From NCBI GenBank assembly GCA_033297205.1, contig MU859063.1:367680-431679 (forward strand): a stretch of DNA of 64,000 nt, written 5' to 3'. How positions within the stretch are numbered: position 1 is the stretch's first letter; the number at the start of each line of letters is the position of its first letter. Made by a program: the position numbers and the translations under genes. Positions 1-10,557 of the stretch are shown in pieces. The stretch comes from Pseudoneurospora amorphoporcata. Taxonomy: Eukaryota; Ascomycota; Sordariomycetes; Sordariales; Sordariaceae. Under the pieces are notes generated by a model, which saw only the letters and a list, made by a program, of their open reading frames with translations, did not search any database and was not told the origin of the DNA.

Positions 1-367
1 TTTTGGTTCTCAGTGTTTCTTCGGGTTGTTGTCATCTATTCCGGAGACAAAACATGTTTGCTCTGACCCCAATATGTACCCGAATCGACCACTGACCCAA
101 ACCAAATGACCGGATAAGCAACGCAAGAAATTTAGAAGAGTTATGATAACCGCCGCTTTTAACCAATACAATAACCATAGTCAAACACAAAACCTCTTTT
201 TGTTCATCTCATTCCTTTTGTTCCTCAGCGCTTAAATCTCCGGTTGTCTTGCACCCAATCCCATTCCTACTCCTATCCACATCGCCCAGACCATCAAGTC
301 GACTAGAGTCCTACATCCAAAGCCATGCCCAGACAGCAACGCCAAAGAGCATTTCACGCTTCCAACC
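1..367. other. 3' flank of Nup133, no gene seen
   Basis: This stretch holds no convincing coding region. The short open frames here lack codon bias and overlap each other. It should contain the 3' untranslated region of the minus-strand Nup133 gene, whose stop is at 368, and possibly the flank of a gene beyond the left edge. Confidence 0.5.
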
Positions 368-3300
368 CTACCAGAACGACGATCCTGCGCTAACCGCGCC
401 CGCACTCGCGCTCTCAAGCGGGGCCCTCGTGCTGCCATGAGCAGCAATCGCGGCGGCAGCCGCCTTCTTGGCCGTCATACGGCCATACACGAGCGCGACG
501 GTGTTCTCGGCCGCCTCGAGCGTGGTCTTGAACCACTCGTCCAGCCGGGCCTTGTCGATGTATGTCTTTAGCTTGACGTCCTCGGCCTTCATGGAGTCCA
601 TGAGCTTATGGCGGAACGAGTCGTCCATGCCGTCGAAGCGGCGGTCGAGACTGTCAGTGAAGACGCCGAGAGCATCCGAGGGCTTGATGCAAGGGCGGAA
701 GGCGTCGTTTGAGTGTTCTAGGATGGCGAGGCTGGTGAGCATTGTGTTTGAGGGATGTTTCGAGGGCGGGATTTGAAACTTACGCTCATCAACAACAGCA
801 AACAAGGTCCTGTAGACTGCTGTCTCGCCCAGGACTTGCAGCTGATGCTCGTCATCCTTCAGGTTGGTGACGTTGACCTGCTTCCAGTCGTCACGGATGA
901 GGCAGCGGCGCCAAATGAGACGCTCAGCATTGCTTCGCTCCTCGCCCTTCAGACCATGCTTGGCCACCTTCAAGGCAAGGTAGAACTGGTCGCCGATGGC
1001 TTCGAAATGCTTCGGGTCAAGGTAGACTAGGGTAAGCAGGTCGATGAGGGTTAGGGGCGAGAGGGCTTCGTGCTTAAGCAGGCGCTCCATGCCGTCCTCA
1101 AAGACGCTCTGAAGTGCCTTTTGCTTCTTCTGAGCGTGGATCCAGGCACCGTGGTACTTCATCGCCAGTTCAAACTCGGCTCTTTCGTCAACGGCTTCTG
1201 CAATGGTGGGCCGAATCTGGCTGTAGAGGCCATTCTGGACCGCGATAACCTCCAGAGCCTGGTCAACCTTCTCAATACTGGCCGCCTTGCTGCCGGAAAA
1301 GCCATTGATCATTTCACTGTCTCCGTTACGTTGATCAGCCTCCTCGGCCAGCAAAGCAAGCTTTCCAAGACTGAGCTCGATCTTCTTGCTCCAGACTTGC
1401 TGCTCTTGGGTAAGACCTAGAGTGAGTAGCGTCTCGGCAGCACGAGCAATGTCGTTCTCCCTTTCGACATCGTTGATCCAGGAGATCTTGGCTAGTTCGG
1501 GCCTGGATCGAAGGAATTTGGTGGCGTAGCCCTCAGTGTCGTAGGGGAACTCGAGGACTGCTTGAACGCCGCTAGCTTCAAGCAGAGCCTCGTAAGCCGG
1601 AAAAGCAAACCTCTCCTGGTACTGGTTGAAGTAGCCACCCATCTGCCTCTTCCGGTCATCAGCCTTGGCATGACACTCCTCAGCCTTGGTAGTAGAAGTG
1701 CCGGGAGCTAGAGCACTCTCCTCCAGCATGAGAATATGCTGCACCATGACATCTGCCAGGGCGGCATATGCCTCATGCTCCTGCGCCAGAGCAATAGCCT
1801 CGTCCCAAAGATCGTAGTCCTTAAGTCGTAAGATCTTCTCGTAGATGTTTGTGGGGTATGCCTGAATACACTTCCTGGCGTCTTCTTGTATCTCAGGATC
1901 ACTAGACTTCTCAGCCCACGAGATATACTCGTTAAGAGCGGTGAAGTATCGGCTGGTGAGAGCAGGAAGCATGTCCCGGATGCTCTTGAGGATTTTCACA
2001 TCCACAGAAGCCTTCTCCGGGGACGGGAGGTAGTAGTTGTCCAGCCACTCGTAGCAAAACTCAATAAGGCGCTTGAGATTGACATGGATGACTTTAATGC
2101 CAGTCCAGGGCGCGGGCATCCCGATACCTTGGGCAAATTTCCGAGGGTTGACACCGTACAGGCGTGCATTCCTCAAGCGGTGCTGCTCCGCCTCCTGAAG
2201 GGCCCCCTTATTGACGATGGCGGCTTCCCATACCAGACGATTGATACCGTTCTCGTCGGTAAGACGTTCTGTGTAGGCATACTTGATAATCTGGTACGGC
2301 CAAGCGATAAAGATCTCTAGTTTCCACACATCGTTCATGAACCAATGGCGAACGGGGTCTACCTCACCAATGGCCGGATTAGGCTCCGTCTTTTGCTTCT
2401 CGTTGATGTACAGCACCGTCTCAGAAAGGAGGTTTTTTTTGTCCCCCTTTGGCCTTTCGGCGATGAATTGCTCATTCTTCCGCCAAAGCCACGTTGCTAC
2501 GGCCATCTTTTCAGAGTCGTAGAGCAGCGTCCACCGTGTACGAGCGTCCAGATCTACCTTGAAGGTGTTGAGGTGGGATATTAACCTTTCGAGATAGTCC
2601 ACTCTGGTCCTCATATTATTTTCTAGCGAGGCGGGTACGTTAGGGATGAACGGAGTCTTGGAGGCTACGATCTCATGGCTGAGTTCAATGGCGGCATTTC
2701 CAATTTCCTGAGCGGTGAAAGGCAGGCTCCTTCCTTGGAACACCAACGGGTTGTCGTGCTTGACACCAAAGAAGACGGCCTGTTCGAGCTTGCTCTTCGC
2801 GCTGATGGTTGGCGGCATTTCACTCGCGAACCGATCAACCTCGCTAACGGCAACTCTAACTGTGCCAACACCCTGCACCAACAACACAGCTGCTGGGTTT
2901 TTTGTCCTGTGTCGCAGTCGAAGCTCATCTTGGGAATGGCCGCTGGTGGTAGGCTCCTCTGTGCCCGAGCCTACAATTTGCACATTACCCTCATCCCGTA
3001 GGTCTACCACGTCTTCGAATGTGGCGGGTATAATGTGACTGTCCTCTTGGAGTTGAGACTCGGGGGAATCCGGTGGGGCGGCCAGGGACGCAATCACAAC
3101 GGCGCGGTCGAAGACGACAAAAGCGACCATGGCAGGGCGCGGTAGATAGAGCTTGGGTCTCTCGGGGGCATTGAGTCTCACAGGACTGGTGTAAGAGGTC
3201 AAGGGTCTGACAGCGCCGACCTTCTTATTCTGGCCCGAAATGACAACCTCGACCAAGGCATAGCGAGACTGGGTTTTGCTGGAAAAGGAAGTGAGTAGCA

Positions 3301-4743
3301 GCAGATGCTGGACAGAATCTTCGTCATGGACCAGAGCCTCGCTAAGTCGACTGGCCTCCACATACTTGCGATCGAGTCCTCTAGGAACGCAGGTAAAATC
3401 AACAACTTCAAAGGACTCCTCGGGTAGGCCGGCGGAGGTTAAGTCGGCCTCTTGTATTTGGTGAATAAGCTCGCTCTTCAAGTCGATATCGGACAGAGCA
3501 TCGTGGTGACCGCCCCTGTGAATGCGCCAAGCGTTGAACTTGCCCTTGGTCGTAGCTGCAACAATGACGCGCTCTCCTACTCTGGCGGCATGGCTGGCGC
3601 GGACGGCAACGACATCTCCATGCGCCGAAGTGGAACCCAGGACATGACGGATGCTTCCCAACAATCCGCCTACAGCATTGGTGAGGCTGCTGCGGAGGAA
3701 CTGTACGGAAATGGTAGGCCGACCATGCATGTCGCGAACACTCAGGTAAGCGAGACGGCCAGAGCTGAAGACGAGGACGAAACCGGCGGATTCGGCGTTG
3801 ACGATCTGAACGACATATTCTCCAGAAAACATGCCTGGTATTGTGTCCTCCACACCGTGTCGTTGTTGGCGAATAAAGTCAAGGGTAGCGGCGCTCGAAA
3901 TGGATTCCCAGTAGGCGATCTTGCCGCTCATGGGCATGACCACAACAAGGCCAGGTTCATCTGAGGCAGCCGAGGGCGAAACCAGGGAGCCGAGTGGTAG
4001 CGGGTCGGTCGGGTTCTTGGAGGGATAAGGAAGGCCGAACGTGAAGGTCTCGGGCGAGGCGGCGGTAGAAGCATAGGGCCAGACGAAGGCATGGGTATGG
4101 GTAAGGCTCAAGGCGTATCCGCTGGTCGAGTAGACGGCACCGTGCTGACGATCTTGGGAATTGTTAGGTACTCCAGGTTTTATTGAGAGTTGATCCAAAG
4201 GTGGAAGGCTGTTTGGGAGGTAGCTGTGCTGGTCGATCTTACTTTGCGCATCCGCCCGGAGTCGGTCGGGTAAAGCTGGGAGCTTGCTCACGGTATAGGC
4301 ACTGTTTGTAGTCTGGGATTATGGTCAGTAGCTAAGCTTCCAGGAGCTCCCCACTGCGCATTGACGCGAGACGAAGCCCGGGAAAGAAAGCACCCAAACA
4401 TACGTACCAATACTATGCTTCCATCACCCTTGGCGGTCCGTTCGCCGGCCTTTTGCTTCTTTGATCGCACGCTGAGCTCTTTGCGGGGGCCAAGGAGGTT
4501 TTCATTGCCATCACGCTTGATGTTGACCAGGACCTTGTCGGACTTGACTTGGTCCAACTCCAAATCCGTCTCTGGGAGGGCTTCGGTATTCGCAACCGTG
4601 GTTTCGTGTAGAGGTACCCTTTGTCGCTTTGCCTTGGGAGCCTGGATTGTGGCATCTGTATTCGACGAGGGGCGCGCTCTGCGGCGGCTGCTTCGTGTCC
4701 CCTTCGCGGGGCCACCTTGATCTTGTTGGTTTGGCTCAAACAT
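368..4743 (-). CDS. Nucleoporin Nup133 (nuclear pore Y-complex subunit)
   Basis: Structural nucleoporin of the Nup84/Nup107-160 (Y) complex, which builds the outer rings of the nuclear pore. Exon 1 (4743-4408, 112 codons) encodes a basic, Ser-rich N-terminus with an SRRRARP patch. Intron 4407-4313 (GTACGT...CAG, phase 0) joins it to the long second exon. That exon carries an Nup133/Nup155-type N-terminal beta-propeller (roughly residues 120-560) and an alpha-solenoid C-terminal half rich in Trp and Leu helices, ending in an Ala-rich tail. The frame stays open through 783-718, but that segment looks like a 66-nt in-frame intron (GTAAGT...CCTAG) whose removal joins VVDE to QHSNDAF. The product is about 1404 residues if it is spliced and 1426 if retained, normal for fungal Nup133. 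The open frame before 4291 starts at GTG, so the upstream ATG exon is needed. Family call firm, Nup133 rather than Nup155 fairly sure. Confidence 0.86.
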
Positions 4744-6010
4744 GTTGGTGTTGGTGACGGTGGGTGACTGTAAACCGCGTTGTTGGTGGTTGTCGTGGTG
4801 GTGGTCGTGGTAGAAGGCGGACGGCTAGCTAGTAATCGTCAAAGCCAAGAAGGGAGCGATGTCGATGCTGGAAAAGTCGATGATGGACCTTATCGGTAAC
4901 CGAGCGTGATGGGTGCCGTGAATAACAAGGCGCGCGCGCGCGCGTTCCGTTCGATTCGAATCTCGGCCTTTCTATTGTTTAACCTTTGGTCATGACACGA
5001 CGCGGTGCTCCCGGATACCACAAAGGGATGTGATGGATATTGGAATGTCGAATTTGTGACGGAAACGCGGCGACGGCGAGAAAGGATGATGATGCGCCGT
5101 TATCGATCAAGGTAGAGAGAGGTATAGCTAAAGTCGTGGAAAATGGAGAGGTCGCAATTGGGATGTTGTACTCCAGTAGACGGGCAGAAGTTGGAGTATG
5201 TCGCTACTGTCAATTCTAGATGTCAAGTGAATGGAGAAGGCGGGCAACATGCAAAATGGCAGAAGAAGATGCATTCGTTCTCATGCATTTGCACGAGTGA
5301 CAATCAATCATTGGATCCTTGTTGACAACAAAAAATCACCGGTGGTCGCTGCTTGGTGAGGTTGTGCTGGAGTGGTTAGTCTTGGCGTGCTTGGCTTTGT
5401 TGGTCAGTGCTTCAACACTCCCGTCTTTTAGAGATCTCCACACACCACCACGAGGTGCTGGCAGTCAGGAGGTACCTTTTTCTTTCCTTTTGTCCTTCAC
5501 TCGTCCTGCTAACTGCCTCTAACAAACCCTAACACTAACATGCGTTTGGTGTCCAAAGTTCGACTAGGTTCTTGGACATATCTCTCTTTCTTCACCCCTT
5601 TGTGAGGCCGCGTTCCTTACGTACCTTCTACGTGTCTCTTTACCGTCAACTCACCCTGACCTCGCTCGGGTGTTGGACATGTTTCCATCTTCGAGTCATC
5701 AAGCAATCAAGTGATTGCTCTAGGTACAAGTGGACACCCAGACAGAGCTTTCAAAGACCTTGACCGAGTTGACATCTGTTAATGACATTGGCGCCGTTTG
5801 AGAGTGACATCATTGGGGGCTGTTAAGTTTCATCACCTGAATCCACTGTTAACCTTAACAGTCACACGGACATCTTCGGCTCCTCTGTATCAACATATCC
5901 GATCTTACAACATACAAATCATCTACACCACCCACGCTCAGGAGTAGGGGGTATATCAAAGAGTTGATGATTTCCCCCAACCCCTTATTCCGGCCATCAA
6001 CTTGACAACC
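4744..6010. other. Divergent promoter region, Nup133 / AFG1
   Basis: About 1.27 kb between two divergent genes, so it should hold both promoters and leaders. A (CG)7 run at 4931-4944 lies about 190 bp upstream of the Nup133 ATG. The AFG1-proximal part is C/T-rich. No open frame here has convincing codon bias or a recognisable domain. Confidence 0.55.
4931..4944. repeat. (CG)7 dinucleotide run
   Basis: Seven uninterrupted CG dinucleotides in the Nup133 upstream region. Alternating CG is the classical Z-DNA-prone sequence, and any role here is inference. Confidence 0.9.
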
Positions 6011-8020
6011 ATGAGTCGCCGCATAGTGACCTCGGTCACCATTACCGACCCACTGGTCAAGTACAACGCCCTCATCGCTACCGGTTCTTGCAGTCCCGAT
6101 GCCGCCCAACACCGTCTGGCCCATCACCTGCAAAAGCTCTATGTGCGGTTGAAGGACTACACTCCTTCTCAAGAGTACCAGTCAAGACTCCGGCAGATCA
6201 CAAAGGCCTTGGACTCGGCAAGAAAAGAAGATGTTGAAGATGAAGAGACCCAGCTGGCCGTTCGCAGCCATCCCATCAGGAGGAACCCTCTCTTTGCCAA
6301 GTTCTTCGGTAAAGCAGATGACAGAGACACTTTGGCATTGACTAGGGTCCTTACAAGCCATGAGGCTGCTCTACACATCGATTCTCCCAAAGGTCTTTTT
6401 CTCTCAGGCGAGGTCGGAACCGGCAAGTCCATGCTGCTAGATCTCCTAGCCGAGGGTCTACCCACTCACCGAAAGAAGAGATGGCACTTCAACACCTTCA
6501 TGTTGTACGCGCTCTCCAGGCTGGAGCAGTTTCGGAAATCACGGTCCCAGTTGTCCATGGGTGATCAGGAGTATTCCCTCCTGTGGTTGGCAAAAGAGAT
6601 GGTGGAGAAGTCTCCCATTCTCTTCCTCGACGAGTTCCAGCTTCCCGATAGGGCTGCGAGCAAAATCATGAACAACCTGTTCATCGCCTTCTTTCAGCTG
6701 GGGGGTGTCCTCATTGCGTCTTCCAACCGGATGCCTGAAGAGTTGGAAAAGGCGACAGGCGGATATTACCACCCGCCTACAACCGGCGGTTTGATCAAGC
6801 AGGTGTTTGGCTTTGGAAAGCGACAGGGAGAGTTGTTCGGCCAAACTAGTGACTTTGCGGCATTTCTGGAGGTTCTCAAAGCACGATGCGACTTTTGGCA
6901 CATGGAAGGTGCTCGAGATTGGAGGAGAAGGGAGAGCCAGATTGGCGGCGTTACGGGTAAAAGCGTGGTGGACAAGGGGACGGAATCAGGGGCGGCGAGC
7001 TCCTTTCAACCTGTGTTTCGGTCATCATCATCCACCGAGCCACTGCCAACTACTTCTACTTCAGAAGAGAACACCATCGAACAGGGTCTTCAGAAACCAT
7101 CCATGTACTTTCTCCCCTCCGACACCGAAGAAGCCTGGACAGCCGCCGTTAACCAACTCATCGGCTCCTCAAATGCCACCACCACCGGCCAAATCCAACA
7201 ATGGGCCCCAACCAACCTCATCGTGTACGGCCGCAAGGTGTACGTCCCGCGCCACCTCAACAACGACGTCACGTACTGGTCCTTTTCCGAGCTGGTCTCC
7301 TCGCACGGTCCAGCTGACTACCTCACCCTGGCGTCGACCTTCCACACATTCATCATCGACCAGGTCCCCGTTCTGTCACTGGCCATGAAGAACGAAGCCC
7401 GCCGCTTCATCACCCTCCTCGACGCCCTGTACGAGTCCAAGTGCAAGCTTCTCATCCGCGCCGAGGCCGGGCCTGATGATCTCTTCTTTCCCGAGATGCG
7501 TCCCAAGCCAGTCACGTCGAGGACCGAAAATGAGACCGAACAGGTGGTAGAAGCAGAAGACGCAACCTACTCGGAAACCATAGCCGAAGTCTTCCAAGAC
7601 TCCATCGCCCCCTTCCGGCCCAATATCTCCGAGTACGACCCGGACCAGGACTCGGATTTCGGCAAGGAACAATTAGTGACCAAAAAAGTGGACTTCAACC
7701 AGACCGTCTCGGCCTTCACGGGCCAGGACGAGCGGTTTGCGTATAAGCGAGCGACGAGCCGGTTGTGGGAGCTGTGCAGCAGGCAGTGGCATGCGAGACA
7801 GGATGAGGGGTGGTGGCAGCCCCTACCCCAAGAGGCGAGACATTGGGAGGGAAAGGAGGTTAGTAAGCCGTTGGAGAGTCCGTTGGTGAGGTTGAGGATG
7901 GGGCCGAGCGAGAAGGAGAAGACGGAGATTACGATGGGAGAGAGTACGGTGGTGGAGGAGCCGGTGGGGTTGGAGAGGTTTAGGGTTAGGGAGATGAAGG
8001 AGGGGAGCTCGGGGAGGTAG
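6011..8020 (+). CDS. AFG1-like (LACE1-type) mitochondrial AAA ATPase
   Basis: Putative AAA-family ATPase of the AFG1/LACE1 family, which in yeast and animals acts in mitochondria on turnover of respiratory-chain proteins. The frame opens at a TTG, and the first ATG (6011, ATGAGTCGC) gives 669 residues with no intron. Walker A GEVGTGKS is at residues 133-140. Walker B (ILFLDEFQ) is near residue 206, followed by the family motif SNRMPEEL. The CDFWHM block, ending in DWRR, and the late ADYLTLA...VPVLS and DERFAYKRA...SRLWELC blocks are all AFG1 hallmarks. A low-complexity Ser/Thr insert lies near residues 310-355, making the protein longer than yeast Afg1. The N-terminus is only weakly presequence-like. 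It converges on Rrp4. Confidence 0.92.
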   Translation: MSRRIVTSVTITDPLVKYNALIATGSCSPDAAQHRLAHHLQKLYVRLKDYTPSQEYQSRLRQITKALDSARKEDVEDEETQLAVRSHPIRRNPLFAKFFGKADDRDTLALTRVLTSHEAALHIDSPKGLFLSGEVGTGKSMLLDLLAEGLPTHRKKRWHFNTFMLYALSRLEQFRKSRSQLSMGDQEYSLLWLAKEMVEKSPILFLDEFQLPDRAASKIMNNLFIAFFQLGGVLIASSNRMPEELEKATGGYYHPPTTGGLIKQVFGFGKRQGELFGQTSDFAAFLEVLKARCDFWHMEGARDWRRRESQIGGVTGKSVVDKGTESGAASSFQPVFRSSSSTEPLPTTSTSEENTIEQGLQKPSMYFLPSDTEEAWTAAVNQLIGSSNATTTGQIQQWAPTNLIVYGRKVYVPRHLNNDVTYWSFSELVSSHGPADYLTLASTFHTFIIDQVPVLSLAMKNEARRFITLLDALYESKCKLLIRAEAGPDDLFFPEMRPKPVTSRTENETEQVVEAEDATYSETIAEVFQDSIAPFRPNISEYDPDQDSDFGKEQLVTKKVDFNQTVSAFTGQDERFAYKRATSRLWELCSRQWHARQDEGWWQPLPQEARHWEGKEVSKPLESPLVRLRMGPSEKEKTEITMGESTVVEEPVGLERFRVREMKEGSSGR

Positions 8021-8324
8021 AGGTGATGGGGATGGGAGCGATGGAGAATGTTGGGTTGTATATAGACTTTTTGGAGATGATTGCAGGTTCACATTGAGTG
8101 GTTCTTTCAGATATTGTCAACTTTCTCGTGATATTCTTCCACAGCCTCCAAATATCCTGGTCAAGGCGGATTTAAAGGCTCAAACGCCATCACCTGCGTC
8201 ATACTATAGACGGAAGCTCTTTAACCGCCCGGAAACTTATTGGCGGCCATCGAGCTTGGAAGCATTTGTTTTCTTCTTGAATTTCTCAAACACGTTTACA
8301 TAGGGCCCTATTTCAGACCTAGAC
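8021..8324. other. Convergent spacer AFG1 / Rrp4
   Basis: About 300 bp between the converging 3' ends of the AFG1-like gene and Rrp4. It presumably contains both 3' untranslated regions and polyadenylation signals. No gene or repeat seen. Confidence 0.55.
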
Positions 8325-9479
8325 CTAAACAGCCGTCAAAGCAGCAGCAAGCTGCTCACCCCTCTCACCACCCAGATACACATCATCCGGGCCCTCGGCA
8401 CTCACCAGCGCCAACTCCACAGCCTCATTATACCCCTTGGTGACCATATCCTCATCGACCCTGAGTCCATTCTCCACCAGCGCCGTCACTACGCCCCTAA
8501 TCCTCGCAATCTCCCTCATCGTCTCCGGCTCGATCCGATCGTTCTGGCTTGAGTACATCGTAGCACTAACCACCTCCTCGAGGTTCGTGATACCCGTAGT
8601 CTGATTCTTCGCCTCCTCAGGCACCACGGGTTCCACATGCTTCGAAATCCAGACATAGCCATTGACACCCAAAATGACATCAATTGGTCCGCCATTATTC
8701 GCGCTCTCCAAAGTCCACACCTGTCTTCTAGACCTCACCACACCGCCGCCGCCACCGGTACCAGAGACAGCCATGAACACCCCGTTCCTCAGCTTGCCGT
8801 ACTTGAGCGAGCGCGTGTGCAACACCGCGCCACCGTCTTGGAACAGCTGCTGCACCTCGGCTACCACCAGGTCGCCCTCGGCGAAGAAAGTGCGGATCTG
8901 CAGCTCGTCCGTCTCGGTACGCTTGCGGAGGATACCGCCGGGGAGGTTGATAGCGGAAAGCGGCAACGCAGCCAGTTGAGTAGACCCGACGTCCACGCGC
9001 CATCGCTTGGCCTGCACTTCCACGATGCGGCCGACGACCAGATCGCCTACCTCGGGCGTGTAGCGGGCGCGCAAAGGGCGGACGGACAAAAGCTTGTTGG
9101 TCCGCGTCACGATACCCGCCAGTGAGGAGGTGATGGCTTGTTCACCCAGAGAAGCGGAGGAGAGGTAGGTGCCGTGGCCGCGCATCCATTGCGGGTCGGT
9201 GGTGATGCGCTCGCCGGGGGTGACGATTGCGGAGCGAGGGACCGAGCTGGTGACGTTGGTCTTGGGGCGCTTGGTAAAAGTAGAGGAGGCGGGAGCGGCA
9301 GAACGGCGCTTGCGCGGGTGGATGGTCGCGCCGCCGTCGAGGGAGACGCCGCCTGGTTGGGAGTCGGAGTCTTCAGAATCCGACGTGGCGTCGGACATTA
9401 TGTCGTCGGAGTCATGGTTGAGGGCACGGCTGGGTGGTTGGTCCCGGAAGGCTTTGGGTGGGAGGATTGTGATGGGCAT
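8325..9479 (-). CDS. Exosome complex cap subunit Rrp4
   Basis: RNA-binding cap subunit of the nuclear and cytoplasmic 3'-5' RNA exosome. It is one uninterrupted 384-codon frame starting at the ATG ending at 9479. Residues 1-100 are a low-complexity, acidic then basic extension (SDSEDSDS, RKRR). The Rrp4 core follows: an N-terminal strand region containing GHGTYL (about 99-104), an S1 domain (about 145-225, GDLVVGRIVEV), the family signature LHTRSLKYGKL (about 220-230) and a C-terminal KH-like domain starting near the VILGVNGYVWI block. A Gly run, SGTGGGGG, interrupts the S1-KH linker. At 384 residues it is slightly longer than yeast Rrp4 because of the N-terminal tail. Its start faces the malonyl transferase gene. 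Confidence 0.93.
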   Translation of the reverse strand: MPITILPPKAFRDQPPSRALNHDSDDIMSDATSDSEDSDSQPGGVSLDGGATIHPRKRRSAAPASSTFTKRPKTNVTSSVPRSAIVTPGERITTDPQWMRGHGTYLSSASLGEQAITSSLAGIVTRTNKLLSVRPLRARYTPEVGDLVVGRIVEVQAKRWRVDVGSTQLAALPLSAINLPGGILRKRTETDELQIRTFFAEGDLVVAEVQQLFQDGGAVLHTRSLKYGKLRNGVFMAVSGTGGGGGVVRSRRQVWTLESANNGGPIDVILGVNGYVWISKHVEPVVPEEAKNQTTGITNLEEVVSATMYSSQNDRIEPETMREIARIRGVVTALVENGLRVDEDMVTKGYNEAVELALVSAEGPDDVYLGGERGEQLAAALTAV

Positions 9480-10557
9480 GGTGTGTGGATGAGGTCGAAT
9501 AGTCTTTGATGAGACTGTGAAGTATCGATATCGATCTCGAGTATTGGTGAGATGAGAGCCGAGTTTTGATGAGTGAGGGTGGAGTGCTGGTTCCGTTGTC
9601 GAACCTTTTCAAATCCCAATTATCCCAAGTACTCTGACCTTCAGAAATTTGTTGTTTGTGTGATTCCTCTTGTGGCCACAGAAATGTGTTGTCTGGACTT
9701 TCGTTGTTGTTGAGCTGACGACCTGACGTCCAAATGTTTGTTTGCATATCGAAATTCTGATACAGATTGAAAACAATACGGTATTGACAATCAAAGTTAC
9801 ACATTTGATGGAGCCTCCCTTGTTGCGTGCACGGACAGATACCGTGGCGACGGAATTACCCCACCCGTCTTCTCCATAAGGTATCTTTAGACCAACCGAC
9901 CCACTACAGACAAACGGACAACGGACAACGGACAGCGGGCCAGCCGGGCAGTTGGGACTTGGAGTTGGGACTCCAGCTTGGGGACTCCCGACCGCGGCTG
10001 TACGGCTGTCCATTTCCAGGGCGGTTTGTTGAGGTCTTTTGAGACAGAGCCCGTACCCTACCGCGATCCAGTATCCATCCGCTGTACCTGCTTATTCTGC
10101 AAGGAAACAGCCGTCCCTACTTGCCCGGGCGTCCCTACCTTACCGTTGCTACCACCGTTGAAAGCCGATCATTCCGTGTTCATCCACCACTGGCATCCCT
10201 TCTTTAAACTGATTTGCTCCCATTGTTTACTTGTTTCCGGGCTTGCGCCATCAGACATACAAGACTTTTGTTTGGCAAACAAAAACAAAACCCACACCAA
10301 TTCGAGATTTACATCAACATCCCCGACTTCGGATTCCACGAGACTACGACATAGCCGTGTGCTACTCGACTTGGCGCCGGACGGAGACATCGACTATCGG
10401 GAACCACAGCGGTGGATCAAGACAAGACCATTGGTGAAACCAGACCGAGGTTCCGGTAGCCACGCACGACCGACACAGGCGGTAGACGGACCGGACGGAC
10501 GGACGGCCTGGGACGGGGACACATCGAGGGTTCCCGGGTCCACATACATACACCGAC
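9480..10557. other. Divergent promoter region, Rrp4 / malonyltransferase
   Basis: About 1.08 kb between divergent starts. The left part is the Rrp4 leader. The right part, from about 10080, is a C/A-rich leader-like sequence before the ATG at 10558. An imperfect GGACAACGG-type tandem occurs near 9913-9940. No coding signal seen. Confidence 0.5.

Noticed and set aside
4940..4965. TTCGATTCGAATC near a CG run, resembling a tRNA T-arm
   Set aside because: The flanking five bases do not pair as a T-stem and no cloverleaf can be drawn.
7978..7994. Telomere-like TTTAGGGTTAGGG, whose complement resembles a telomerase RNA template
   Set aside because: It lies in frame within the C-terminal coding region of the AFG1-like gene (ERFRVREM) and is only about 1.5 repeats. 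No other telomerase RNA feature is visible.
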